64,000 nucleotides of DNA, from positions 310,001 to 374,000 of the forward strand of contig JBBSEX010000001.1 of the NCBI GenBank assembly GCA_038239345.1, given 5' to 3'. The DNA comes from JBBSEX01 sp038239345 (GTDB lineage: Bacteria > Acidobacteriota > Terriglobia > Bryobacterales > Bryobacteraceae). This document shows, one piece after another, positions 17,309 through 25,684 of the stretch (position 1 is the stretch's first letter; each line of letters starts with the position of its first letter). The notes under the pieces are model-generated. The model was not told the DNA's origin. It worked only from the letters and a program-made list of their open reading frames with translations, and searched no databases. A program made the position numbers and the translations under genes.

Positions 17309-19963
17309 TCATTCGCCGCTCTGCTGCAGTAATTTCGCCACCAGTCCCGTCCATCCTGTTTGGTGACTGGCTCCCAAGCCGGCGCCATTGTCGGCATGGA
17401 AATATTCGTAAAACAAAATATGATCGCGAAAGTTGGCGTCTTCCTGAAACTTGGCAGACCGGCCAAAGATCGCCCGCTTCCCATCTTCACCGCGAATGAA
17501 CAGGTGCGATAACCTTCGCGATAGTTCAGTCGCCACAGCCGACAGATTCATCAACCGGCCCGACCCGGTGGGATATTCCACCTGGAGATCGTCGCCGTAG
17601 TAGTGGTGATACTTCTGTAGCGTTTCAATTAGCAGAAAATTCACTGGGAACCATATCGGGCCGCGCCAGTTTGAATTCCCGCCGAACAGTCCGGTGCGCG
17701 ATTCCGCCGGCTCATAATCCACTCGATACTCCGTGCCTTCGACGTCCAGCAGGTAGGGTTTGCCGGCGTGAACTTTAGATAACGAGCGGATGCCGTGGGG
17801 CGAAAGAAATTCCGATTCATCCAGCATCACTCTCAGGACGCGAACCAGCTTGTCTCGTTGCACCAGAGAGAGCAGGCGCCTCTCGCTTACGCCCTGATGC
17901 GTCAACGATGCCAAACTGTCGCACATGTCAGGCCGGTGCTGAATGAACCACTCCATGCGTTTTTTAAAACCCGGCAGGCGGTCGATAGCCTCTTGTTCCA
18001 GCGTCTCCATGGCATAGAGCGGAATCAATCCCACCAGAGAGCGAACTTTCATCGGGTAGGCCTGCCCGTCAGGCAGACGAAGACGGTCATAGAAGAAGCC
18101 GTCCTCTTCGTGCCATAAGCCCGTCTCCCCCAGACTATTGATGGCTTTCGCGATATGCAAATAGTGTTCGAAGAACTTGCTCGCGACATCTTCATAGATC
18201 AAATCCACCGTCGCCAACTCCATGGCGATCTTCAGCATGTTCAAGCAGTACATCGCCATCCAACTGGTGCCGTCGGATTGCTCGATGTACCCGCCGGTGG
18301 GCAGAGGGGCGCTTCTATCGAACACTCCAATGTTGTCCAGCCCCAGAAAGCCGCCCTCGAAAATATTATTCCCACCGGCATCTTTGCGGTTCACCCACCA
18401 GGTGAAGTTCATCAGCAATTTGTGGAATACGCTTTCAAGAAACGCGTAGTCGGGCTTACCTTGCAATTTCTGGTCGATCTTAAACACCCGCCAACAAGCC
18501 CAGGCGTGAACGGGCGGATTTACATCGCTGAAGTTCCATTCATACGCCGGCAACTGCCCGTTCGGATGCATGTACCATTCGCGCAGGAACAAGCCCAATT
18601 GCGACTTGGCGAAATCCGGATCGATCATCGAAAGCGGAATCATGTGAAAAGCCAGATCCCATGCCGCATACCAGGGGTACTCCCAATTGTCGGGCATGGA
18701 AACGATGTCTTCATTGAACAGCTGCGTCCATTCGCGATTGCGCCCGCTCTTCCTGCTGGCCGGCGGTGTAGGTTGCCCTGGATCGCCATTCAACCAATCC
18801 TCCACGACGTAATGGAAATATTGCTTGCTCCACAACAGACCCGCGAAAGCCTGCCGTTCCACTCGTTTCGCATCGGCTGAAAGATGAGGCATAAAGTCGT
18901 AGAAGTGATCGGCCTCTTCGATGCGGCGGGCGAAGACCCCGTCAAAATCCTGTATCAGCCGCGATGATTCCTTCGCTCGCGTCAGGCGCAGACGCAGCGT
19001 CTGTGTCTCCTGCGAATCCACTGACAGCCGATACCACCCACACGCTTTTGTCCCGAATTGTTCTGGATTGACGGCCTCTTCTTCACCCTGGATAATACGC
19101 CGGTGGAACGCGTCCTTGGAGTACTTCGCCCCGGCGCTGGACCCGAACACTTTCAGTAGATTTGTTTCGTTATCCGTGAACAGCAATTCCGGCGGGGCGT
19201 CGCCCCCTCGATTATCGAAGCTGAAATAATACTGCCCCAGTGTCGGGTCGCGAAGTGCTACTTCGGCGTCGCTGAGTTTTGTGATCCGCGGTTTTTCTCC
19301 CGTCTCCCCCCATGCCCATAGATTGCGAAACCACAAGGTCGGAAGCACGTGGACGTTGGCTGTCTCCGGCCCGCGATTGGTAATCGACAAACGAATCAGA
19401 ATGTCGTCGATATCGGCCTTGGCGTATTCCACCACGACATCGAAATAGCGATCTTCGTCGAACAGTCCCGTATCGATTAATTCGAATTCGGCTTCGTGCT
19501 TTCCACGGCGGCGGTTTTCATCCACCAACCGCGAGTAGGGATACTCGCCTTGCGGATACTTGTACAGCGCTTTCATGTAGGAGTGGGTGGGCGTGGAATC
19601 CAGGTAATAGTAATATTCCTTTACGTCCTCGCCATGATTGCCCTCATGACCATTCAGGCCGAAGAGCCTTTCCTTTAGGATCGGATCGCGCTCGTTCCAC
19701 AGCGCCAGTGCGAAACATAATCGCTGATGATTGTCGCAGATGCCAAGCAGCCCATCTTCGCCCCAACGGTAGGCCCGGGAACGTGCGTGTTCATGAGGGA
19801 AATAGTCCCAGGCGGTGCCATCGGCGCTGTAATCTTCGCGCACCGTTCCCCACTCACGAGCCGAAAGATAAGGCCCCCATCGTCGCCAGTGCAGCTCTTT
19901 GCGCGCGGTCTGTTCCAGTCGAAGTCTCTCAGCGTTCACAGTGCGATTGTACTGTAGCGCCAA
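17309..19963 (-). CDS. GH63-family glucosidase (mannosyl-oligosaccharide glucosidase-like)
   Basis: An 884-residue cytoplasmic protein without a signal peptide, the normal length for bacterial GH63 (MGH1-type) glucosidases. The N-terminal beta domain begins WGPYLSAREWGTVREDYSAD and DYFPHEHARSRAYRWGEDG, both strongly family-specific. The C-terminal (alpha/alpha)6 barrel includes WEYPWYAAWDLAFHM, PPVHAWACWRVF, NIGVFDRS, WMAMYCLNML and NSNWRGPIWFPVNFLL. The family hydrolyses alpha-glucosides such as alpha-1,2- or 1,3-linked glucose and glucosylglycerate-type compatible solutes; the substrate here is not determined. A TTG start is chosen because GAGGAG lies four bases in front of it; a GTG eight codons downstream is possible. 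Confidence 0.88.
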   Translation of the reverse strand: MALQYNRTVNAERLRLEQTARKELHWRRWGPYLSAREWGTVREDYSADGTAWDYFPHEHARSRAYRWGEDGLLGICDNHQRLCFALALWNERDPILKERLFGLNGHEGNHGEDVKEYYYYLDSTPTHSYMKALYKYPQGEYPYSRLVDENRRRGKHEAEFELIDTGLFDEDRYFDVVVEYAKADIDDILIRLSITNRGPETANVHVLPTLWFRNLWAWGETGEKPRITKLSDAEVALRDPTLGQYYFSFDNRGGDAPPELLFTDNETNLLKVFGSSAGAKYSKDAFHRRIIQGEEEAVNPEQFGTKACGWYRLSVDSQETQTLRLRLTRAKESSRLIQDFDGVFARRIEEADHFYDFMPHLSADAKRVERQAFAGLLWSKQYFHYVVEDWLNGDPGQPTPPASRKSGRNREWTQLFNEDIVSMPDNWEYPWYAAWDLAFHMIPLSMIDPDFAKSQLGLFLREWYMHPNGQLPAYEWNFSDVNPPVHAWACWRVFKIDQKLQGKPDYAFLESVFHKLLMNFTWWVNRKDAGGNNIFEGGFLGLDNIGVFDRSAPLPTGGYIEQSDGTSWMAMYCLNMLKIAMELATVDLIYEDVASKFFEHYLHIAKAINSLGETGLWHEEDGFFYDRLRLPDGQAYPMKVRSLVGLIPLYAMETLEQEAIDRLPGFKKRMEWFIQHRPDMCDSLASLTHQGVSERRLLSLVQRDKLVRVLRVMLDESEFLSPHGIRSLSKVHAGKPYLLDVEGTEYRVDYEPAESRTGLFGGNSNWRGPIWFPVNFLLIETLQKYHHYYGDDLQVEYPTGSGRLMNLSAVATELSRRLSHLFIRGEDGKRAIFGRSAKFQEDANFRDHILFYEYFHADNGAGLGASHQTGWTGLVAKLLQQSGE

Positions 19964-20181
19964 GTAACTCCTCGATCACGGAACGGTAATCCTTTACAAT
20001 TTCATGACGCCCGAAATCGCGACTCTCCGCTTGCGGCGAATCCCCCGTCTACCACTTCACCCGAACTCTTGTTCCCTAGGCACTCCCGATGAACGTTATT
20101 GAAATGAGAGTTATTCTGCGGGGCCGAGCGATTTGAGCAACGATTTCTGAACTCTTAGAACAACGCCTGAGTTGCGATCGG

Positions 20182-20790
20182 CTACTTCGGAAACCCTGTA
20201 CTGAGCAGCCACGCCGAGCACCTGACATCCAGAGAGCCCATTAGACCCATAGAGATCACAGCGTCCGCTGTTTCAATGCGCGGACCCGAAATCCTTTTGT
20301 CGGGAATAACATCAACGGTGAAATCCACGCTCATGGAGGTTTCGAGCGCATTTCCATTCAGCTCACCGTCTCCTTGGAGAGCATGGCCGTCCCCTAGATA
20401 CAGTAGGGCTCCGGGCTGGCTGTCATTTTGACCAAGTCGAGATGCCATTTAATTGAGTTGTTGTTGTCACGGGTTTTCACGGCTAGATCAGGCCCCAGAG
20501 CTGAGTGAACAAGGCCGTCGTTTCTTCCAGCCCAATCGCGATTAAGTTCGAGACGGTTCAGATGAACGACACGAGTGTCGCCCGGCATAGCTCCTTTGAT
20601 ATAGAAAGGTCCAGTTTGAGGATTGCCGCCAGCAATGCGTTTTATACCGTGTTCGTCGTTTCCGCCAGCGTCAACAGTAGTGGTGTGAATTGTGTCCTTG
20701 GGGGCGACGGTCAGGACAGGCTTATTGAAGGGCGTTATACACGAATGCAAGTACTAGAGCCAGGAGAAAAGGTTACGCCGGAACGGTAGT
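20182..20790 (-). pseudogene. Decayed acetamidase/formamidase gene
   Basis: Two fragments in different frames match the acetamidase/formamidase family. The upstream one (20394-20750) carries TIHTTTVDAGGNDEHG, AGGNPQTGPFYIKGAMPGD and LNRDWAGRNDG, then KWHLDLVKMTASPE. The downstream one (from about 20420) carries PGALLYLGDGHALQGDGEL, ETSMSVDFTVDVIP and ends at MGLMGSLD followed by unrelated residues. The stretch that normally lies between TASPE and PGALLY, roughly 70-80 residues with the family's central active-site region, is missing, and the join changes frame. The amino end is also broken: a remnant in a third frame precedes a stop. The C-terminal 50-100 residues are gone. The rest of the 19964-20952 interval shows no gene, only a small hairpin CGTGGA/TCCACG at 20817-20832. 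Confidence 0.8.
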
Positions 20791-20952
20791 TGTCAGGTAG
20801 GAAGTAGCGAACGCGCCGTGGAATCATCCACGACGGGCGCAGAGTCGCTGAAGACGACGCAAGAATCGCCCGCCCCCAGAGCGATAGGCCGATTCGATCT
20901 CATTCCAACGTCAATCGCACTAAAACTCAACCAAGTCGCGTAGAATAGACGG

Positions 20953-23487
20953 TTGTCACATTGGAAACAACGAGCGCTTCTCGGCGTCCTGCTTCTCGTA
21001 CTTGGAACGATCCAATTTCGTTACGGCATCGAGACGGTTCGTTACGTTTCGAACGCCGTTAGCTTTCCCCAGCGTCTGGCCGAACCGGATCCGGAAACGA
21101 TGGCCCTTGGGACCATTCTCGATTTCGGCCAGAAGGCGGGCGTCAACAAAGGCGATATTCTTCTGGCTGTAAATGGCACGCCGGTTCACACCTACTTTGA
21201 CGCCATGCGGGAGTTCAGCAAGCAACGTCCTGGCGCTATTCAAACTCTGCAGTTGCGGCGCGCAAAAGGTGAGCCGTTCGCTGTTAGTTTCGCCGTCCCG
21301 GGCCGCAAAGAGCCCGACCCAATCAATCGCGTCATTGCCGTCGCGATCAACATACTGACGCCGTGGTTATGTATCGCGGTCGGGTTTCTGGTGGCCTTCA
21401 GCCGTCCGGGAAATCCCGTGGCCTATGCCTTCCTCGCGCTATTGATTTGCGTGTCGCATTTTATTACCGCGGATGGCGATCTGCGTTACGGATGGGAACC
21501 GATATTCACTTGGACCTTTGTGGGCATTGATGCGCTATCCATTCGCTGGGGACTTCCGGCGTGGGTGGCTTTTGCGATTCTGTTCCCCGATCCGCGGTCG
21601 AAACATAAGCTCCTGCCGTGGCTCAGTTGGGTTTTGAGCGTGCCCCTGGCGCTCCAAGGGGTGGTCTTCGCCATCTATGTGCCGATACTACTAAACCTGG
21701 GCGTTGGAGTGAAATGGCTGGAACCGATTATCAACATCCCGGCCTGGATCGGAATCTCGACAGTTGCATCGGCCATCAGCTTAGGCTTCGCGAATCTGAT
21801 TTATAAATTCGTTCGCGAAACACAGCCGGCGATGCGCCGCCGCTTGCAATGGTTGATGTTCGGACTCGGCGCCGGAATGCTTCCGATCTGTTTACTGCTG
21901 CTGGCCGCGAGTCTCTTGAAGCGGGATCTCGACAGTTTCTCCTGGTGGATCCTGGCCCCCGCGGTGATCACGCCGATGTTTATTCCTCTCACGCTGGCCT
22001 ACGCGGTTCTTGTGGATCGCGTGTTCGACGTCGGTGTGTTTATTCGGCAAGGGCTGCTGGCGGCGAAGACGGTTTCGGTTGTTCGCGCGGCATTCACGAT
22101 CATTCTTATATGGATCGCTTTCACCGCTTATTCGCGCGGCGATCTGCCTGGCTGGCAACGCGCCGCCGCGGTCTTCGCCTGCATATTGGCGATGATCGTG
22201 CTGCGCCAAGGGGCCGGCTGGCTTCGTAAGTGGGTGGACCGGCGCTTCTTTCAGGAAGCCGTCAATACTGAGAATGTGCTGGTGGAATTATCGGCGCAAG
22301 TACGCCACATTTCAAATCCGCAATTGCTATTAGGCACGGTAACAGAGCGTCTTTCCAGCGCCCTGCATGTGCCGCGAGTGGTGGCGCTGCTTCCCGACAA
22401 CATCGTATTCAGATCGGAAAACGCCGTCATCAACCGCGTGAAGAATGAACGGCAGCCATTATTGCTGCAAGCCGAAGACTTTTCGAGCGACGAACTCGCT
22501 TACTTTTCCGATCTAGGGACCGAATTGTTGCTGCCCTTCGGCACCACGGACAAGCTGCACGGGATTCTGAGCATGGGCCGCAAACGATCCGAGGAACCAT
22601 ACTCGCGCAGCGATCTCCGGCTGCTGGATTCTGTAGCCAATCAAACCGGACTGGCACTGGAAAATAGTTATCTGACGGCAACTATCGCCGCGGAAGCCGT
22701 GCATCGCGAACGATTGCATAGCGAGTTGGAAATCGCCCGCCAAGTGCAGCAGCGGCTCTTTCCGAAACGGGCGCCAGCGGTCAATGGACTCGACTTGGCA
22801 GGCCGCTGTCAGCCGGCGCAAACCATCGGCGGCGACTACTATGATTTTCTGGTGACGCCTTCAGGCGATGTGGGGCTCGCAATCGGCGATGTGGCCGGCA
22901 AAGGAATTCCCGCCGCGCTGCTGATGGCATCGTTGCAAGCTTCTCTGCGCGGGTTAACGCTGGCGGGTATATCGGACTTGGCGGATCTGATGGCAAAACT
23001 GAATCTGCTGGTCTACGATGCGACGCCGACAAATCGATTTGCCACATTCTTCTACGGCCTCTATAATCCCGTTTCGCGGCAGCTTAGTTACTCCAGCGCC
23101 GGCCACAACCCGGCCCTTCTTTACCGGGCGCATTCCAGTCAAGTAGAGTGGCTGAAAACGGCGGGATTGGGTCTAGGCTTGCAGCGCAATTCTCAATATC
23201 AACAATCCACCGTTCAGCTTGAGGTAGGCGATATGTTGGTTCTCTATACCGACGGCGTGAGTGAGGCCCGGAGCGTGGACGATGCCGAATTCGGTGACGA
23301 CCGGCTGATCGATATAGTTCGTAGTTCGGCGAAGTCACCGGCTGAAATATTGGACAACATTCTGACAGAAGTAACGTTGTTCGCCGCCGGTGCGCCGCAA
23401 CACGACGACATAACGGTGATAGTCGCCCAGACAGTGGAACGGAACTCTATGCCGATTGCCCCGTTACAATCCTGCGCAAATAATTAA
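20953..23487 (+). CDS. Membrane PDZ-GAF-SpoIIE (PP2C-like) phosphatase
   Basis: An 844-residue multidomain regulator. An N-terminal membrane helix is followed by a PDZ domain (about 45-115, GQKAGVNKGDILLAVNGTPVH) and about eight transmembrane helices (about 125-420). A GAF-like region (about 430-580) comes next, then a SpoIIE/RsbU-type PP2C domain (about 595-835). The last has GGDYYDFLVTPSGDVGLAIG and DVAGKGIPAALLM for metal binding, SAGHNPALLYRA, VLYTDGVSEAR and QHDDITVIVA. RsbU-type phosphatases dephosphorylate anti-anti-sigma factors; no partner gene lies here. The start is TTG with no Shine-Dalgarno sequence; TAGAAT (20941-20946) sits so close that transcripts may be nearly leaderless. 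The last 41 bases overlap the convergent DinB-type gene. Confidence 0.87.
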   Translation: MSHWKQRALLGVLLLVLGTIQFRYGIETVRYVSNAVSFPQRLAEPDPETMALGTILDFGQKAGVNKGDILLAVNGTPVHTYFDAMREFSKQRPGAIQTLQLRRAKGEPFAVSFAVPGRKEPDPINRVIAVAINILTPWLCIAVGFLVAFSRPGNPVAYAFLALLICVSHFITADGDLRYGWEPIFTWTFVGIDALSIRWGLPAWVAFAILFPDPRSKHKLLPWLSWVLSVPLALQGVVFAIYVPILLNLGVGVKWLEPIINIPAWIGISTVASAISLGFANLIYKFVRETQPAMRRRLQWLMFGLGAGMLPICLLLLAASLLKRDLDSFSWWILAPAVITPMFIPLTLAYAVLVDRVFDVGVFIRQGLLAAKTVSVVRAAFTIILIWIAFTAYSRGDLPGWQRAAAVFACILAMIVLRQGAGWLRKWVDRRFFQEAVNTENVLVELSAQVRHISNPQLLLGTVTERLSSALHVPRVVALLPDNIVFRSENAVINRVKNERQPLLLQAEDFSSDELAYFSDLGTELLLPFGTTDKLHGILSMGRKRSEEPYSRSDLRLLDSVANQTGLALENSYLTATIAAEAVHRERLHSELEIARQVQQRLFPKRAPAVNGLDLAGRCQPAQTIGGDYYDFLVTPSGDVGLAIGDVAGKGIPAALLMASLQASLRGLTLAGISDLADLMAKLNLLVYDATPTNRFATFFYGLYNPVSRQLSYSSAGHNPALLYRAHSSQVEWLKTAGLGLGLQRNSQYQQSTVQLEVGDMLVLYTDGVSEARSVDDAEFGDDRLIDIVRSSAKSPAEILDNILTEVTLFAAGAPQHDDITVIVAQTVERNSMPIAPLQSCANN

Positions 23488-23905
23488 TCTGTCCAAGGTG
23501 ATAACTGAGATGCCCAAACAGATGAAACAGAAAATACCGCACCGTCATTGGCGACCCGAAAACATTTTCCGGGTACAGCGATTCCAACGCGTTCTCGGGT
23601 AAGGCGGCCACAATAGCGGGGATCAGTTCCGCCACCGACTCCATGCGGGCAATCAAGTCGTCAAGCGGTATGCCGGTGGGTGAAAACTCCAGGGGCCGCT
23701 GGCGCTGATAAGGCACGTGGCCCATTTGGCGGCCAACATACTCGCGCAGGTTGCCTTCCAGATGCAGTACCAAATTCCCCGCCGAATTTGAAACTCCAGG
23801 TAGCGTTGACCATAGCTCCGGGCCGCCCGGAAAAGACTTCAACTCCTGGACCACCTTCAATAGATCCCGCCGAAACAATACCGAGATTTCATCCGCTATA
23901 GGCAT
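23447..23905 (-). CDS. DinB-like (DUF1572-type) protein
   Basis: A 152-residue four-helix-bundle protein of the DinB/YfiT superfamily. The conserved histidines that form the metal site appear at LVLHLEGNLREYVG and in HLFGHLSYHLGQINYLRR near the C-terminus, the latter a diagnostic DinB-like ending. Many members are thiol-dependent metalloenzymes, but the substrate here is unknown. The 3' end overlaps 41 bases with the phosphatase gene on the other strand. It is divergent from gap. Confidence 0.82.
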   Translation of the reverse strand: MPIADEISVLFRRDLLKVVQELKSFPGGPELWSTLPGVSNSAGNLVLHLEGNLREYVGRQMGHVPYQRQRPLEFSPTGIPLDDLIARMESVAELIPAIVAALPENALESLYPENVFGSPMTVRYFLFHLFGHLSYHLGQINYLRRIVTGQSA

Positions 23906-23954
23906 TGCAACAGTCTATCGTCAAGCTTGCCTACCGCTGCGCTCCACCACCCGC

Positions 23955-23960
23955 TAAAAT
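23955..23960 (+). promoter_or_regulatory. Candidate -10 element of a leaderless gap transcript
   Basis: TAAAAT ends eight bases before the gap ATG, and no Shine-Dalgarno sequence precedes that ATG. Transcription starting about seven bases downstream of the -10 would begin at or beside the start codon. No convincing -35 lies at 16-18 bases; the nearest TTGCCT (23927-23932) is too far. Confidence 0.3.
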
Positions 23961-23968
23961 AGTTTCAT

Positions 23969-24976
23969 ATGGCAATCAAAGTAGGAATTAACGGCTTCGG
24001 ACGTATTGGCAGGAACGTGGTTCGGGCCGGGTTACACAATCCGGAAATCGAGTTCGTCGCTGCCAACGATCTCACCGATACCAGGACTCTGGCGCATTTG
24101 TTGAAGTATGATTCCACACTCGGAACGCTGCAGGAAGAAGTCACGCACGACGCGGATTCCATTACTGTCGGTGGAAAGAAAATCAAGATTTTCGCGATCA
24201 AGGATCCAGCCGAGCTCGATTGGAATTCGGTGGGCGCTCAAGTCGTTATTGAATCCACTGGACGATTCACGGAAGCCAAGGATGCGGTCAAGCACATTCG
24301 TGGTTCGGTGAAAAAAGTGATCATCTCCGCCCCGGCAAAGGGCGAAGACATCACCATCGTGCTGGGCGTGAACGACGACAAGTACGATGCGGCAAAGCAT
24401 AACGTCATCTCCAACGCGTCCTGCACGACGAATTGTTTGGGCCCCGTGGTGAAGGTGCTGCACGAAACCTTCGGTATTGAGAAGGGATCGATGACGACGA
24501 TTCATAGCTACACCAACGATCAGAACGTCCTCGATTTTCCTCACAAGGATCTGCGTCGCGCCCGTGCCGCCGCGATCAACATGATCCCCACCACTACCGG
24601 AGCCGCCAAAGCGATCGGTCTTGTGATGCCGGCCCTCAAAGGCAAATTAGATGGATACTCCATGCGGGTGCCCACGCCCAACGTTTCAGTGGTGGATTTA
24701 GTCGCCATCCTCCTGAAGCCAACCACTACCGAAGCTGTAAACGCCGCTCTCAAGTCCGCCTCGGAAGGCGCGCTGAAGGGCATTCTCGGCTATACCGAGG
24801 ATGAAGTTGTCTCCACCGATATGATGCGCAATCCGCATAGCTCCATTGTCGATTCGCTGCTGACGAAGGTGTTGGACGGCAACCTGCTGAAGGTCGTCGC
24901 CTGGTATGACAACGAGTGGGGCTACTCGATGCGCGTGGTCGATCTGGTTTCTTTCCTTGGCAAGAAGGGCCTGTAG
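23969..24976 (+). CDS. gap: Glyceraldehyde-3-phosphate dehydrogenase
   Basis: 335-residue type I GAPDH: oxidation and phosphorylation of glyceraldehyde 3-phosphate to 1,3-bisphosphoglycerate with NAD. The Rossmann start VGINGFGRIGRNVVRA is followed by Asp34 in AANDLTD, which indicates NAD preference. The catalytic Cys152 is in SNASCTTNCLGP, and the phosphate-site segments IHSYTNDQNVLD and RVPTPNVSVVDL are intact. The C-terminal WYDNEWGYSMRVVDLV is standard. Together with gpmI-eno elsewhere in the window it covers lower glycolysis. A HAD hydrolase gene follows after 24 bases on the same strand. Confidence 0.97.
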   Translation: MAIKVGINGFGRIGRNVVRAGLHNPEIEFVAANDLTDTRTLAHLLKYDSTLGTLQEEVTHDADSITVGGKKIKIFAIKDPAELDWNSVGAQVVIESTGRFTEAKDAVKHIRGSVKKVIISAPAKGEDITIVLGVNDDKYDAAKHNVISNASCTTNCLGPVVKVLHETFGIEKGSMTTIHSYTNDQNVLDFPHKDLRRARAAAINMIPTTTGAAKAIGLVMPALKGKLDGYSMRVPTPNVSVVDLVAILLKPTTTEAVNAALKSASEGALKGILGYTEDEVVSTDMMRNPHSSIVDSLLTKVLDGNLLKVVAWYDNEWGYSMRVVDLVSFLGKKGL

Positions 24977-25000
24977 ACACTGCGGCTGTAAATCCACGTG

Positions 25001-25684
25001 ATGCCGGCCCTCGCCTTGGTGCTATTCGATATCGATGGGACATTGATCCGTAAGGCCGGGCCGCATCACCGGCAAGCTTTGGTCGATGCGATTCGCCGCG
25101 TCACCGGAATGGAAACGACAACCGACGGCGTACCGGTAGCTGGTGCGCTCGATCGAGACATTCTGCGAGCGATGCTGCGCAATGCCGGCCAGAGCGATTC
25201 ATTTATTGAACAGGCGATGCCGGATCTGGTGCACACGGCCCAGTCTCTGTATCAATGTCCTAATCTGAGAACCAAGGTCTGCCCGGGTGCCCGGATGTTG
25301 CTTTATCGCTTGCACCGCCGTGGGATTCCAGCTGCCCTGGTAACCGGCAATCTGACGCGGATCGGCTGGACGAAAATGGAAAACGCCGGACTCCGGCCCT
25401 ATCTACGATTTGGCGCTTTCGCCGAATCCGGCGCATCGCGGAGTGAGCTGGTTAGTATCGCCATCACCCATGCCCGAAGTGAAAAATGGATCGATGGGGA
25501 TGCCCCGATCTGGCTGATCGGCGATCATATTAACGACATCAACGCCGCGAAAGCCAACAAGATCCGTGTCGCCGCCGTGGCCACCGGCGTTCTCAGTACC
25601 GAAGAGCTTGCCGCTCACTCACCTGACCTGGTTTTGGAAGATTTGCGCTCCCTGAAGATGGAACAATTATTGGCCAGGCAGTGA
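25001..25684 (+). CDS. HAD-superfamily hydrolase (phosphoglycolate phosphatase-like)
   Basis: A 227-residue HAD hydrolase. Motif I is VLFDIDGTLIRK (nucleophile and acid Asp residues), motif II lies in PAALVTGNLTRIG and motif IV in WLIGDHINDINAAKA. A helical cap of about 75 residues is inserted after motif I, as in subfamily IA (phosphoglycolate phosphatase, beta-phosphoglucomutase). The phosphorylated substrate is unknown. ATG 25001 is used, though a GTG directly before it is also possible. The stop overlaps the start of the methyltransferase gene. Confidence 0.85.
   Translation: MPALALVLFDIDGTLIRKAGPHHRQALVDAIRRVTGMETTTDGVPVAGALDRDILRAMLRNAGQSDSFIEQAMPDLVHTAQSLYQCPNLRTKVCPGARMLLYRLHRRGIPAALVTGNLTRIGWTKMENAGLRPYLRFGAFAESGASRSELVSIAITHARSEKWIDGDAPIWLIGDHINDINAAKANKIRVAAVATGVLSTEELAAHSPDLVLEDLRSLKMEQLLARQ

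Noticed and set aside
17296..17319. GCGGCG...CGCCGC hairpin between the small exported protein gene and the glucosidase gene as a bidirectional terminator
   Set aside because: The right arm lies inside the glucosidase coding end and no T run follows on either strand; too weak to call.
23955..23960. A full sigma70 promoter for gap using TTGCCT at 23927-23932 as -35
   Set aside because: The spacing to TAAAAT would be 22 bases, well outside the normal 16-18.
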